Assembly (NCBI RefSeq): GCF_003226325.1
Contig: NZ_PDOD01000002.1
Coordinates: 124,001-188,000 of the forward strand
Origin: Salipaludibacillus keqinensis
Lineage (GTDB): Bacteria; Bacillota; Bacilli; Bacillales; Salisediminibacteriaceae
Direction: 5' to 3'
Length of the DNA: 64,000 nucleotides
The notes beneath the pieces are model-generated. The model was not told where the DNA came from, made no database searches, and saw nothing but the letters and a program-made list of their open reading frames with translations. Below, one piece after another: positions 1 to 8,160 of the stretch (its first letter is position 1; the number at the start of each line of letters is the position of its first letter). The position numbers and the translations under genes are program-made.

Positions 1-516
1 TAATTGTTTTTTCAAGTACGGAATCGCATAATTTTTCACCATTGGTATCATTTCATTTGGAGGTCCTGGCAGCAGAACGATCGTTTTCCCATCTAGTTCC
101 ACAACGAGACCGCAAGCCAGCCCATGATCATTCGGAAGGATCTTAGCCCCTTCCAGAACCATCGCTTGCTTACGGTTATTATCAGTCATTACTTGGCGAC
201 GTTTCGCAAAGAAAGACTGAATCCTTTTTTCAGTAGCTTCATCATAAACTAGATCTTTATTTATCACTTTAGCTATCGTTTCTTTCGTTAAATCATCTTT
301 CGTTGGCCCAAGTCCACCAGTGAACACTAGTAAATCTGAACGTTCCAAGCCTGATCTTACTACATCCGCTAGACGATGAGGGTTATCCCCCACAACTACA
401 TGATGATAAACATTGACCCCTATAGATGATAAGTCTTCTGATAAATACGTTGCATTAGAATTTTGGATCTGTCCAAGAAGTAATTCTGAACCTACTGCAA
501 TAATCTCAGCATTCAT
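1..516 (-). CDS. cinA: CinA-like competence/damage-inducible protein, N-terminal part (truncated by window edge)
   Basis: The first 172 codons are present, from an ATG at 514-516; the reading frame stays open to base 1, so the C-terminal part lies outside. The translation starts MNAEIIAVGSELLLGQ and carries FTGGLGPTKDDLT, the molybdopterin-binding (MoCF) fold signature of the CinA N-terminal domain, followed by LLPGPPNEM. The family links this domain to a C-terminal pyridine-nucleotide deamidase. In B. subtilis cinA follows pgsA and precedes recA, which matches this order; recA would be expected just past the left edge. The gap to pgsA is only 23 nt, so the two are probably cotranscribed. Confidence 0.93.
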   Translation of the reverse strand, partial: MNAEIIAVGSELLLGQIQNSNATYLSEDLSSIGVNVYHHVVVGDNPHRLADVVRSGLERSDLLVFTGGLGPTKDDLTKETIAKVINKDLVYDEATEKRIQSFFAKRRQVMTDNNRKQAMVLEGAKILPNDHGLACGLVVELDGKTIVLLPGPPNEMIPMVKNYAIPYLKKQL

Positions 517-539
517 GTCGTTTCGTCCCTTCTCCGAAA

Positions 540-1118
540 TTAAATCGATTTATTAAGGACGTGTTTATTTTTAATGAAATAATCCACACCTGAAAAAATG
601 GTCAAGATCACGGCTACATAAATCATGAACGTATCAAAGGGGAGCGAAACCATTTCAAATACAATATTATGTAACAAAATAGCTGCTGCAGCAACAATTT
701 GGCTGACTGTTTTCCATTTCCCCCACACGCTGGCCGCAATCACTTCTCCTTCACCTGAAGCAACAAGGCGAAGTCCAGTGACGGCAAATTCACGGCTTAA
801 AATAACTACTGCCGCCCAAGCTGGAAACATATCCAATCCTACTAATGAAATAAAAGCAGCGGTAATTAACAATTTATCCGCTAAAGGATCGAGAAATTTA
901 CCCATATTTGTAACAAGGTTATATTTACGTGCATAATAACCGTCTAACCAATCTGTCGCGGCGGCAATTATGAAAATGATTGCAGCGATAAAGTGGTGGA
1001 CCGGGATTTCTGCCCCAAGTAACCCCAGCTCTCCCCATTGAAAAGGGATTAGGAGAAAAATCATAAATATCGGAATGAGGATAATTCTAGAGATGGTAAT
1101 TTGATTTGGTATATTCAC
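540..1118 (-). CDS. pgsA: CDP-diacylglycerol--glycerol-3-phosphate 3-phosphatidyltransferase
   Basis: PgsA makes phosphatidylglycerol phosphate from CDP-diacylglycerol and glycerol-3-phosphate in the cytoplasmic membrane, the committed step to phosphatidylglycerol and cardiolipin. The 192-residue protein is of usual length, has several hydrophobic segments, and carries the complete CDP-alcohol phosphotransferase signature (DG-x2-AR-x8-G-x3-D-x3-D) around residues 59-82, with all three conserved aspartates after the AR pair. The start is GTG, with AGGAGG six bases upstream. It is followed by cinA and preceded by a terminator at about 1401-1432, so it probably has its own promoter. Confidence 0.96.
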   Translation of the reverse strand: MNIPNQITISRIILIPIFMIFLLIPFQWGELGLLGAEIPVHHFIAAIIFIIAAATDWLDGYYARKYNLVTNMGKFLDPLADKLLITAAFISLVGLDMFPAWAAVVILSREFAVTGLRLVASGEGEVIAASVWGKWKTVSQIVAAAAILLHNIVFEMVSLPFDTFMIYVAVILTIFSGVDYFIKNKHVLNKSI

Positions 1119-1152
1119 TTTGAACCTCCTAACTTAATCGTGTTTCCCTTGT

Positions 1153-1181
1153 TATGTATGAGACCTATTTAATTTTATCAA
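1153..1181 (-). promoter_or_regulatory. Candidate sigma-A promoter for pgsA
   Basis: Reading the minus strand, TTGATA (1176-1181) is separated by 17 bases from TACATA (1153-1158), 35 bases before the GTG of pgsA. The -35 is good and the -10 is poor, so this is only a candidate. It is plausible because a terminator separates pgsA from rodZ. Confidence 0.3.
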
Positions 1182-1400
1182 AAAGACTAACATATTGCGA
1201 ATAGTAGCTTGGAAAAATAATCAAAAATCTCCTTCTCTATTCTCTTTAGTAGCCTAAATCAGTTACCTGTTTTTCGATTGATGATTTGTTATCACTTCCG
1301 TAAAGAGGTTGCAGTTCGTCCGAGAAAAGAAGTCTTTGCAATCTGGATTAAGACAAGAATCCATTCAATTATCGCGCCCTGTGCATCATAAAAGGAAAGA

Positions 1401-1432
1401 AAAAGCAGCCCTTAAATGAAAGAGCTGCCTTA
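1401..1432 (-). terminator. Intrinsic terminator after rodZ
   Basis: On the minus strand GGCAGCTCT pairs with AGGGCTGC around a short A/T loop and is followed by TTTTTC. It begins about 12 bases past the rodZ stop codon, which fits the end of the ymfF-to-rodZ unit. Confidence 0.75.
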
Positions 1433-1443
1433 AAAGATGTGAA

Positions 1444-2358
1444 TCAAGAATCACTGTTTTGAATGATAATGTATTGACGATGATCGTCAGAAGAATATTC
1501 TAGTAGTTCCTCATTTACATACAATTCTGCGGTTCGAACATTCCCCATATTAAAAGTAACTTCTGACTCCTCTGAAAAATCGAAACTTTCTTGATCTCCA
1601 TCTGAGTGAGTTCCTTGGTGAAGCTCATCCCCATCTCCGTTCGTGATAGCTAGCCAGCTATCGCCAGTAAACTCCATTGTCACCTCGAAAGACTCAGCAT
1701 CACTTAAATTATAAGTGGACCTGTTCCCTTCGGTTCCTTCCAATGATAACGTCTGTTCTGCTGGTTCTTCGTCTTCTTCATTGTTTGCATTTTCATTTTC
1801 CGGTTCTTCATTTGTTCCATTTTCATTACTATTTGCATTATTATCAACGTTTCCGTTGATCACCGGCTCATTTTCTTCTTCCTCATTGTTATTTACTGAG
1901 TCAATCATGTCAATCTCTGACGAACTTTGTGATTCTTCTCTAGACACACCTGCCGAGTCACTGCCGCTATCAAGTCTCATAAACCAAAACGCCGTAGCAA
2001 TAGCAATAATAAACAATATAGCTATCAGGGTTGGGATAAGAGAAGACATTTTTGATTTCTTTTTCACTGTTTTCGGCTTTGACCGGTTTACACGAGGTGG
2101 TAAATCGGTCGGCTCCCTTTTCGGTTTTGGCAATTCATCATGATGCTCTTCAAATACCATCTCAGGGTCTAATCCCACCGCTTCACAGTAACTTTTCACA
2201 AAAGCTCTGCCATAAAATTCCCCAGGCATCTTCGAAAAATCACCTTCTTCAATGGCGAGTAAATAGCGCTTTTGTATTTTTGTGATTTTTTGCAACTCTT
2301 CATGAGAGTAGCCTTTCTCTTCTCTTGCCGTTTTTAACCTTAGTCCTAATTCTGACAC
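1444..2358 (-). CDS. rodZ: RodZ-like cell-shape protein (YmfM), helix-turn-helix membrane protein
   Basis: RodZ links MreB to the membrane and shapes lateral wall growth. The protein has an N-terminal xenobiotic-response-type helix-turn-helix (about residues 1-70, including LGLRLKTAREEKGYSHEEL), a basic linker, one transmembrane segment (LIPTLIAILFIIAIATAFWF, about 105-125), a strongly acidic Asn/Glu-rich extracellular linker, and a C-terminal DUF4115 beta domain. Two GTG starts are possible; the one at 2356-2358 (304 aa, MSELG...) has GTAGGTG at good distance, while the upstream GTG at 2367 overlaps that site. It lies 16 bases after ymfK and is followed by a terminator. Confidence 0.88.
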   Translation of the reverse strand: MSELGLRLKTAREEKGYSHEELQKITKIQKRYLLAIEEGDFSKMPGEFYGRAFVKSYCEAVGLDPEMVFEEHHDELPKPKREPTDLPPRVNRSKPKTVKKKSKMSSLIPTLIAILFIIAIATAFWFMRLDSGSDSAGVSREESQSSSEIDMIDSVNNNEEEENEPVINGNVDNNANSNENGTNEEPENENANNEEDEEPAEQTLSLEGTEGNRSTYNLSDAESFEVTMEFTGDSWLAITNGDGDELHQGTHSDGDQESFDFSEESEVTFNMGNVRTAELYVNEELLEYSSDDHRQYIIIQNSDS

Positions 2359-2374
2359 TCTAAACACCTACCAC

Positions 2375-3148
2375 TTAACTAATATCAAATGATGAGAAGC
2401 CAGACTCCACCGCATCATATGTAATTTCTTCGTTTTCGTCGCTGCGTAATTCAATAATATAATCAAAATCATCCAATGTATATTCTGTTTCCCGAACAAA
2501 AATATCAGGGTGTTCTACTACTTTCGTAGCAGGAAGACGCATCATTTCCGAGACTAGCATTTGATGGCGCTCTGAGGCACGCATCGTTGAAACGATCCCA
2601 TCAATAATGTAAATATGGTTTTCAGACATTTCATCATCCGCTAACGTACTCCGAATCGTTTGTCTTAGCAATGTTGAAGATAAAAACGACCACCTTTTAT
2701 TCGCACATACACTAGCAGCTACAACCGACTCTGTCTTTCCTACACGAGGCATGCCTCGAATTCCAACTAAGCGATGCCCTTCTTTCATAAATAACTCCGC
2801 CATGAAATCTACGAGCACACCTAATTCATCACGAACAAACCGGAATGTCTTCTTCTCATCCTCGTCCCGCTCGATATAACGTCCATGACGGATCGCAAGT
2901 CGATCCCGTAGTTTAGGCTGTCTTATTTTCCGCAAAGTAATAACATCCATTGTCTCCATAATGAATTTCAGTCTCATAATGGCCTCGTCACTTGAACTCT
3001 TAATTAACATTCCCCTTCGTCTATGCTCCACTCCATTGATCGTGACGATATTTATTCGAAGCATTCCCAATAGCGATGCTATCTCTCCTAATAAACCAGG
3101 GCGATTTTCATGGATTTGATATTCCATATACCATTCCTTCTGTTCCAT
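2375..3148 (-). CDS. ymfK: YmfK family protein (DUF3388): ACT-like domain plus P-loop
   Basis: This is a conserved Bacillaceae protein of unknown function. Residues about 1-70 look like an ACT-type regulatory domain (RPGLLGEIASLLGMLRINIV, then NGVEHRRRGML). A central segment contains GMPRVGKTE, a Walker A match, and later IYIIDGI, a Walker B-like strand ending in Asp. The C-terminus is acidic. The chosen ATG (257 aa, MEQKEWYME...) has AGAGGGG at good distance; ten further in-frame codons upstream lack one. It lies between ymfJ and rodZ as in B. subtilis. No substrate or partner can be deduced. Confidence 0.82.
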   Translation of the reverse strand: MEQKEWYMEYQIHENRPGLLGEIASLLGMLRINIVTINGVEHRRRGMLIKSSSDEAIMRLKFIMETMDVITLRKIRQPKLRDRLAIRHGRYIERDEDEKKTFRFVRDELGVLVDFMAELFMKEGHRLVGIRGMPRVGKTESVVAASVCANKRWSFLSSTLLRQTIRSTLADDEMSENHIYIIDGIVSTMRASERHQMLVSEMMRLPATKVVEHPDIFVRETEYTLDDFDYIIELRSDENEEITYDAVESGFSSFDIS

Positions 3149-3332
3149 AGGACAACCCCTCTCGTCATATTTAGTCAAAATTCGCCAATCCTTTTTTATC
3201 CTCTTTCATAATCATAATTGATTTTAGATTGCATTAAAAGAGATTTATCACATTATTAGTAAAATAGATACCATATCATTACTCAATAAGAAATTTCAAG
3301 GGAATATGTATGTATGATGACCTAAATAAAGT

Positions 3333-3360
3333 CAAAAAGTACCGCCATGATGACGATACT
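3333..3360 (-). terminator. Intrinsic terminator after ymfJ
   Basis: On the minus strand GTATCGTC and GGCGGTAC form an eight-pair stem with two G-U wobbles, followed by TTTTT. It lies 18 bases past the ymfJ stop. Confidence 0.7.
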
Positions 3361-3377
3361 TTTCTCTCTCATGAAAT

Positions 3378-3632
3378 CTACTGCCGTTGAACCAGTTTGA
3401 CCATCATATTAGCAATTGCGTGTTGTTCCTCTTCAGACGCTACATGCCATAGATCTGCCAACACTTTTTCTTGTTCATTCTTCGGTTTCACTTCATTTGA
3501 TAAATATTCTCCAACTTGATAGGCAACTTCATTCACAGTGTTCTGATCCATTCCTTCTTCTTCACCTTGATGCAATCTTTCACCTAAAAAGTCTTTCCAC
3601 TGTTCCCAGTTATCTAGTACGGACATACTCAT
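3378..3632 (-). CDS. ymfJ: YmfJ family protein (DUF3243)
   Basis: A small acidic, soluble, probably all-helical protein of 84 residues (82 if the second ATG at 3626, better spaced from AAGGAGG, is used). The pattern LDNWEQWKDFLGERLHQGEE and the C-terminal HAIANMMVKLVQ is typical of DUF3243. The function is unknown. It sits between ymfI and ymfK as in B. subtilis and ends at a terminator. Confidence 0.85.
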   Translation of the reverse strand: MSMSVLDNWEQWKDFLGERLHQGEEEGMDQNTVNEVAYQVGEYLSNEVKPKNEQEKVLADLWHVASEEEQHAIANMMVKLVQRQ

Positions 3633-3713
3633 ATTCCTCCTTGTATGCTTGTATTAACAATCATTACATAGCTTGTCTCAAAGAAGGAATAATATTCGCT
3701 GGAGAACATTTTT

Positions 3714-4451
3714 TTAACAATACCATGCCCCGTTAACTGAAATAATTTGACCATTAATGTAACGTGCATCTTCTGACAAAAGAAAGGCCACAGTACCTGC
3801 AATTTCCCGTGTTGAACCTAGACGTCCCGCCGGAATATCTTCTTTAAGAAGTCGAATATCCTCTGAGGAATAGTGAGCAAGCATTTCCGTATCAATTGCA
3901 CCAGGTGCAATTCCATTCACTTGCAATCCGCTAGGGGCTACTTCTTTTGCCAATGCTTTGACAAAGGAATTCTGTCCGCCTTTCACCATAGAGTACGTCA
4001 CCTCACAGGAGGCGCCAGTAAGTCCCCATATAGAGGTAATCATTATGATATGTCCTCTTTTCATGGATAACATTTTTGGCAAAAACATTTTTGTAATTAA
4101 CGAAGGAGTCGTTAAATTAATCGATATTTGTGAAGTCAATTCCGACGTTCCAACATCTTGAAAGAGTGTTGTTTGTCCTGAACCAGAATTATGTACGATT
4201 ACTTCCGGTTGGAGATTTAAATGGTTGATTTTTTCAAGTGTTTCTGACGTGTGACGAAAATCTGCTTGAAGAAGGGTACACGATTGACCATACTTGTCTT
4301 CAATCGTCGCCTTTAATTGCTCTACTGAATCCCGATTTTGACAGTAGTGCAGAACGACGTCATACCCAAGAGAAGCTAAACGGAGGCTGATCGATCCTCC
4401 GATGCCTCCGCTTGCCCCTGTAATAAAAGCTAATGGTGAGGAGCTATGCAC
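3714..4451 (-). CDS. ymfI: Short-chain dehydrogenase/reductase YmfI (FabG-like)
   Basis: The 245-residue protein has the classical SDR fold: the nucleotide-binding motif TGASGGIGGS near residue 11, the catalytic Ser in ITSIWGLTG, and YSMVK (Tyr-x3-Lys) near residue 155. It is closest in appearance to 3-oxoacyl-ACP reductases, but the substrate cannot be told from sequence. The start is a GTG that overlaps the end of ymfH by 8 nt, with AGGAAGG five bases upstream, so translation is probably coupled to that of ymfH. Confidence 0.9.
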   Translation of the reverse strand: MHSSSPLAFITGASGGIGGSISLRLASLGYDVVLHYCQNRDSVEQLKATIEDKYGQSCTLLQADFRHTSETLEKINHLNLQPEVIVHNSGSGQTTLFQDVGTSELTSQISINLTTPSLITKMFLPKMLSMKRGHIIMITSIWGLTGASCEVTYSMVKGGQNSFVKALAKEVAPSGLQVNGIAPGAIDTEMLAHYSSEDIRLLKEDIPAGRLGSTREIAGTVAFLLSEDARYINGQIISVNGAWYC

Positions 4452-5745
4452 GTAAACCTTCCTCTTTTACCACTAAACATTTACTTATTTGGGTATCTAG
4501 GTCAAAATGACTCTTCATCGTTTCGGTCAAATCTTCTTTCGTCAGCGACTCCAATGTCGGGATTACTTCAAACAAATCCATGTCGTTAAATTTGTAACGA
4601 GTAAACTGGTTCGCTATATATTCTGGAGAGTTCATTGCTTTTAAGAAGTAGCCTATTTTTTTCTTGCGGATACGTTCTATTACATCCTCTTCAAGACGTT
4701 TTTGTTTAAAGTTACTAAGCAATTCTTCAATACGGTCAGCCAATTTCTCCGGCTCACTAGAATCTCCACCAATCACAGAAAAGCCAAATCCATGCTCAGC
4801 TGTGAAATCAAAGCTGAAACTATCGTCAATGAGCCCTTCCCCATAAAGGGTCTGGTAGTTCTCAGAACTTTGCCCAAACATCATCTCAAGCAATAATTGC
4901 AAGGACAATTCATGTTTTAATAATTCTTTTCCTTGTTTGTTAGGTGTTCGTTCTTTAATGCCCACAAGACACTTTCCTGTATTCACAGGCATAGGGATGA
5001 CTACTTTTTTCTCCCGTACTTCTGCCGGTTCATCCTCAACATACCTTGTGATTTCCTTTTGATCAGCAAATGATTTATCTGCCTGATTTTTCCGTACTTG
5101 GTTAAGGATCTCGTTAGGGTCCACATTACCAACCACAAACAATACCATGTTACTAGGATGGTAAAACGTATGGTAACAAGTATAAAGCAAATCCTTCGTT
5201 GTTTTATTAATCGATTCAACCGTGCCAGCTATGTCTATGGATACCGGGTGGTTTTTATACAACGCTTTTAACAGACCAAAAAAGTTCTGCCAATCGGGAT
5301 TGTCTTCATACATCTTGATTTCCTGCTCAATAATTCCCTTTTCTTTATCAACAGATTCTTCAGTAAAATAAGGATGTTGGACAAAATTCAATAAGGTGTC
5401 CAAATTCTTTTCCACATTCATCGTGCTTGAAAATAGATAAGCCGTTCGTGTGAAACTAGTAAAGGCATTAGCTGAAGCACCTAATTTACTAAAGTCTTGG
5501 AAGACATCCCCTTCTTCATCTTCAAATAATTTATGTTCTAAAAAATGCGCAATGCCATCTGGCACTCGTAAAGCTTCTTCTTCATTCAAAGGAATAAAAT
5601 GGTTGTCAATAGAGCCATATTTCGTTGTGAATGTTGCGAATGTTTTATGAAATCCTTGTTTAGGAAGAACATACACTTTTAAACCGTTAGATAATTCTTC
5701 CACGTAGAGGGTTTCTTGCAATTGGTCAAAGGTCACCTTATTCAT
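4444..5745 (-). CDS. ymfH: M16 family zinc peptidase YmfH (catalytic-type partner)
   Basis: A 433-residue pitrilysin/insulinase-family protein. The inverted zinc motif HxxEH is intact (AHFLEHKLFE, near residue 67), and the distal glutamate region EKGIIEQEIKMYED is present, so it is expected to be an active metallopeptidase. It overlaps the upstream gene ymfF by 8 nt (ATGAATAA). M16B enzymes often act as a pair of one catalytic and one degenerate subunit, and ymfF/ymfH fits that pattern. The substrate is unknown. Confidence 0.92.
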   Translation of the reverse strand: MNKVTFDQLQETLYVEELSNGLKVYVLPKQGFHKTFATFTTKYGSIDNHFIPLNEEEALRVPDGIAHFLEHKLFEDEEGDVFQDFSKLGASANAFTSFTRTAYLFSSTMNVEKNLDTLLNFVQHPYFTEESVDKEKGIIEQEIKMYEDNPDWQNFFGLLKALYKNHPVSIDIAGTVESINKTTKDLLYTCYHTFYHPSNMVLFVVGNVDPNEILNQVRKNQADKSFADQKEITRYVEDEPAEVREKKVVIPMPVNTGKCLVGIKERTPNKQGKELLKHELSLQLLLEMMFGQSSENYQTLYGEGLIDDSFSFDFTAEHGFGFSVIGGDSSEPEKLADRIEELLSNFKQKRLEEDVIERIRKKKIGYFLKAMNSPEYIANQFTRYKFNDMDLFEVIPTLESLTKEDLTETMKSHFDLDTQISKCLVVKEEGLRA

Positions 5746-7030
5746 TAGCAGCTTCCTCCTTTCCTTTTAGAAAGTAAACAGTGTCCAATTGGATTTTTTG
5801 GGCCACTTTAATAATTTCTTCTTTGGTTACTTGATCGATTTTTTGTAGCCATTCATTTATAGGGACTGCTTTACTTGCAAGTTGATTATGGTATTCCAGT
5901 TCTATACGCCCTCTTGGCACATCCATTGTTTCAAGGACCTGGTTTTTGTAGACGGCTTTGGTTTGATCTAAATCTGCATCAGTAAATTTCCCTTGCTTCA
6001 TTTCTTCCATTTGTTCAAAGATAATTTTCGTTGCCTGATCATACTTAGAAGATTGAATTCCTGACATGACGATCAGCAGGCCTTTATGACTCTCCACTCT
6101 CGATGCTGCATAATAGGCCAAACTTGCTTTTTCCCGAACGTTAATGAACAACTTGGAATGAGAAAAACCACCAAAAAGACCATTAAATAATTGCAAAGCA
6201 AAATAATCATCATCACCATATGTGACGTTGGTTCGATAGCCAATGTGGAGCTTTCCTTGTTGAACCGACTGTTCTTCAATGACTTCATTCTTTTCCTTCT
6301 CCTGAAAAAATTTATTTTCAGTAGAAACGTTGTCCTCAGGTGCTGCACTTTGTAGAGGGAAATATTTTTCGATCATCTTTTTCAGATCATCTACTTTCAC
6401 GTCCCCCATCACATACAGGTCGATCTGATCTTCCACTAAAGCCTGTTGATAATATTCGTATAAGTTAGAACCATCGATTGCTTCTAAATCTTCTTCGTAT
6501 CCTAAAACATGTAAACCGAACGGCTCATCTTCACACATTTCTTCTGTTAAGCGTTTGTTAGCGAATCGCATTTTATCATCGTAGACAGAAGAAATCTTTT
6601 GCCGGTGTGTTCTTTTTTCCTCATCGAGCATTTTAGAATCAAACTGTTTATTGGAGATCTTAGGATGAAGAAAAACAGATGAAAGTAGTTTTAAACCCCG
6701 ATCCATTAGGGGCTCGCTATCTTTCAAAAATTTCTCGTTAGCTAAATCCATTCGAAATGAGATGATTTGTTGTTCGCCTTTTTTTGCAACATCTCCACTC
6801 AATGATGCACCATAAAGTTCCTCTAAGGCGCTTCGGATATGCTGTCTTGTGGGATAATCTTTTGTACCTGTTTGCAGAACGCTTGGCAGAATCGACCTCT
6901 TTGTGACTGTTTCTTTTTGTAAAGGGGCATTCATTTGTATAACAATGGTATTTGTTTTAAAAGTGGTAGACGGTATGACGTGCACACGAACCGGACCAAC
7001 TTGGTAATGGACTACTTGTTCTTGTTCCAT
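5738..7030 (-). CDS. ymfF: M16 family peptidase-like protein YmfF (degenerate, predicted non-catalytic)
   Basis: A 430-residue M16-fold protein. Where active members have HxxEH, this one reads HIRSALEELYGASL, so the zinc ligands are absent. The C-terminal half keeps typical M16 features (FNGLFGGFSHSKLFINVREK, then LAYYA). It is translated from an ATG with GAAGGAGGG close by and overlaps ymfH, supporting a heterodimer in which YmfF shapes the substrate chamber. In B. subtilis ymfD and ymfE lie between ymfC and ymfF; here they are missing. Confidence 0.9.
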   Translation of the reverse strand: MEQEQVVHYQVGPVRVHVIPSTTFKTNTIVIQMNAPLQKETVTKRSILPSVLQTGTKDYPTRQHIRSALEELYGASLSGDVAKKGEQQIISFRMDLANEKFLKDSEPLMDRGLKLLSSVFLHPKISNKQFDSKMLDEEKRTHRQKISSVYDDKMRFANKRLTEEMCEDEPFGLHVLGYEEDLEAIDGSNLYEYYQQALVEDQIDLYVMGDVKVDDLKKMIEKYFPLQSAAPEDNVSTENKFFQEKEKNEVIEEQSVQQGKLHIGYRTNVTYGDDDYFALQLFNGLFGGFSHSKLFINVREKASLAYYAASRVESHKGLLIVMSGIQSSKYDQATKIIFEQMEEMKQGKFTDADLDQTKAVYKNQVLETMDVPRGRIELEYHNQLASKAVPINEWLQKIDQVTKEEIIKVAQKIQLDTVYFLKGKEEAANE

Positions 7031-7232
7031 TTCTTTCCCTCCTTCTGTTATTCATAATATACCTAGAAAACGTATGATTATGTTTCTTTCCTTAATATAC
7101 TAATTTTACGAAAGGATTGAATCTATAGCAAATATTAAAAGCAGCTTACTTAACGAAGACTAGAGTTCATGCCATAGTGAAGAAACAATTCCATCAGAAC
7201 CAAAGGCGTTTTGTTATCCTTCGTTTCTTTTT

Positions 7233-7270
7233 AAAAAAACAGTGCCTACAAGTCAATGATGTAGGCACTG
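7233..7270 (-). terminator. Strong intrinsic terminator after ymfC
   Basis: An 11-bp perfect stem, CAGTGCCTACA with its complement (7240-7270), followed on the minus strand by seven T residues. It lies 13 bases past the ymfC stop and separates ymfC from ymfF. Confidence 0.9.
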
Positions 7271-7283
7271 GTGAATATGAGTA

Positions 7284-8006
7284 TTAATATACTCTTTTTC
7301 TTAACACGTGGAACTTGAACTTATCTGCACGAAAGTAATTAATAGAGTATAAAACAGGTTGTTCCTGTTCATCGTAATGCATTTGCTTTAAAACAAGAAG
7401 CGATGTTTCTGGATCACATTGCAAGATTTCAGATATTTTCTCGTGATAACCAAGGGGTTCAATCTGAGTCATCGCATAGGCAATAGTAGTACCCGATTTC
7501 TCAAGTTGATCAAATATAGACTGATGCTCATGTGACACATAATCAGGTAAATGTTGTTTAGGAATTTTATCAAGACAATAAACAACAGGTTCACCATCTG
7601 CTGTTCGAACACGTTCTATAACAATCATTTCATTTAGTTCTTCATCCAGGAAACGGCTACAGTCCTCTTCAGATGGACTATTAATTGAGGAAGAAAGGAA
7701 GTTGGTTCCAGGCTCTTTGTTCCCTCGTTTAATCATATCTGTGACACTAAACAATTCTTCAATTCCAGATGAAAACAGTGGCTTCGTATTAATAAACGTG
7801 CCTACGCCATGTCTTCGAATAATCACACTTTCATCTTCAAGCATCCTCAATGCTTCACGTAACGTAGCACGACTGACACCTAATTGCTTTGAAAGTTGAA
7901 ATTCTGAAGGGAGTCTTTCCCCTGTTTGATAAATACCTTTGTCAATATCTTCTTTGATTTTATCGATCACTTGCAAATATAGTGGTCGTTGATCGGATTT
8001 AATCAT
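7284..8006 (-). CDS. ymfC: GntR/HutC-family transcriptional regulator YmfC
   Basis: The 240-residue protein has an N-terminal GntR winged helix (residues about 8-72: [29 protein letters not shown]) and a C-terminal UTRA ligand-binding domain (about 90-235, ending with [18 protein letters not shown]). Such regulators are released from DNA by a small effector, not identifiable here. It is monocistronic: a terminator follows, and a promoter with an overlapping palindrome lies upstream (8046-8076), suggesting autoregulation. In B. subtilis the adjacent ymfD is a transporter gene; it is absent here. Confidence 0.9.
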   Translation of the reverse strand: MIKSDQRPLYLQVIDKIKEDIDKGIYQTGERLPSEFQLSKQLGVSRATLREALRMLEDESVIIRRHGVGTFINTKPLFSSGIEELFSVTDMIKRGNKEPGTNFLSSSINSPSEEDCSRFLDEELNEMIVIERVRTADGEPVVYCLDKIPKQHLPDYVSHEHQSIFDQLEKSGTTIAYAMTQIEPLGYHEKISEILQCDPETSLLVLKQMHYDEQEQPVLYSINYFRADKFKFHVLRKRVY

Positions 8007-8045
8007 TTAAACTCCCCCTGCAAAACAAGTTACTCATGATTCAAT

Positions 8046-8076
8046 ATAGTAAATGTAACATGAAATTCCATTTCAA
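8046..8076 (-). promoter_or_regulatory. Candidate ymfC promoter with overlapping operator-like palindrome
   Basis: On the minus strand TTGAAA (8071-8076) and TACTAT (8046-8051) are 19 bases apart. A perfect inverted repeat, six-base arms TGAAAT/ATTTCA around three bases (8061-8075), overlaps the -35 element. Its position suits an autoregulatory GntR operator. Spacing is longer than optimal. Confidence 0.4.
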
Positions 8077-8118
8077 ACTATGTTTAAATAAACGTTTTCA
8101 TACATTTTATTCAATAAT

Positions 8119-8145
8119 ATGGTGATCAACTTCGTTGATCACCAT
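8119..8145. repeat. Perfect 12-bp inverted repeat with 3-nt loop
   Basis: ATGGTGATCAAC and its exact complement flank TTC. It sits 15 bases past the spoIIIE stop codon. On the minus strand it is followed by ATTATTG rather than a T run, so it is either a weak terminator for spoIIIE or a protein-binding palindrome upstream of ymfC. Confidence 0.7.
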
Positions 8146-8160
8146 AAGTAAAGCCTTTTG

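Larger units (their letters stand above)
1119..1443. other. Intergenic region between rodZ and pgsA
   Basis: A stretch of 325 bases with no credible coding sequence. The rodZ-proximal end holds a terminator hairpin (1401-1432) and the pgsA-proximal end a weak promoter candidate (1153-1181) plus the pgsA ribosome binding site (about 1124-1130). I see nothing recognisable in the middle (about 1185-1400). Confidence 0.6.

Noticed and set aside
1715-2143. 142-codon plus-strand open frame
   Set aside because: It is antisense to rodZ, mostly mirrors the low-complexity acidic linker (Ser/Phe-rich), and has no ribosome site or family resemblance.
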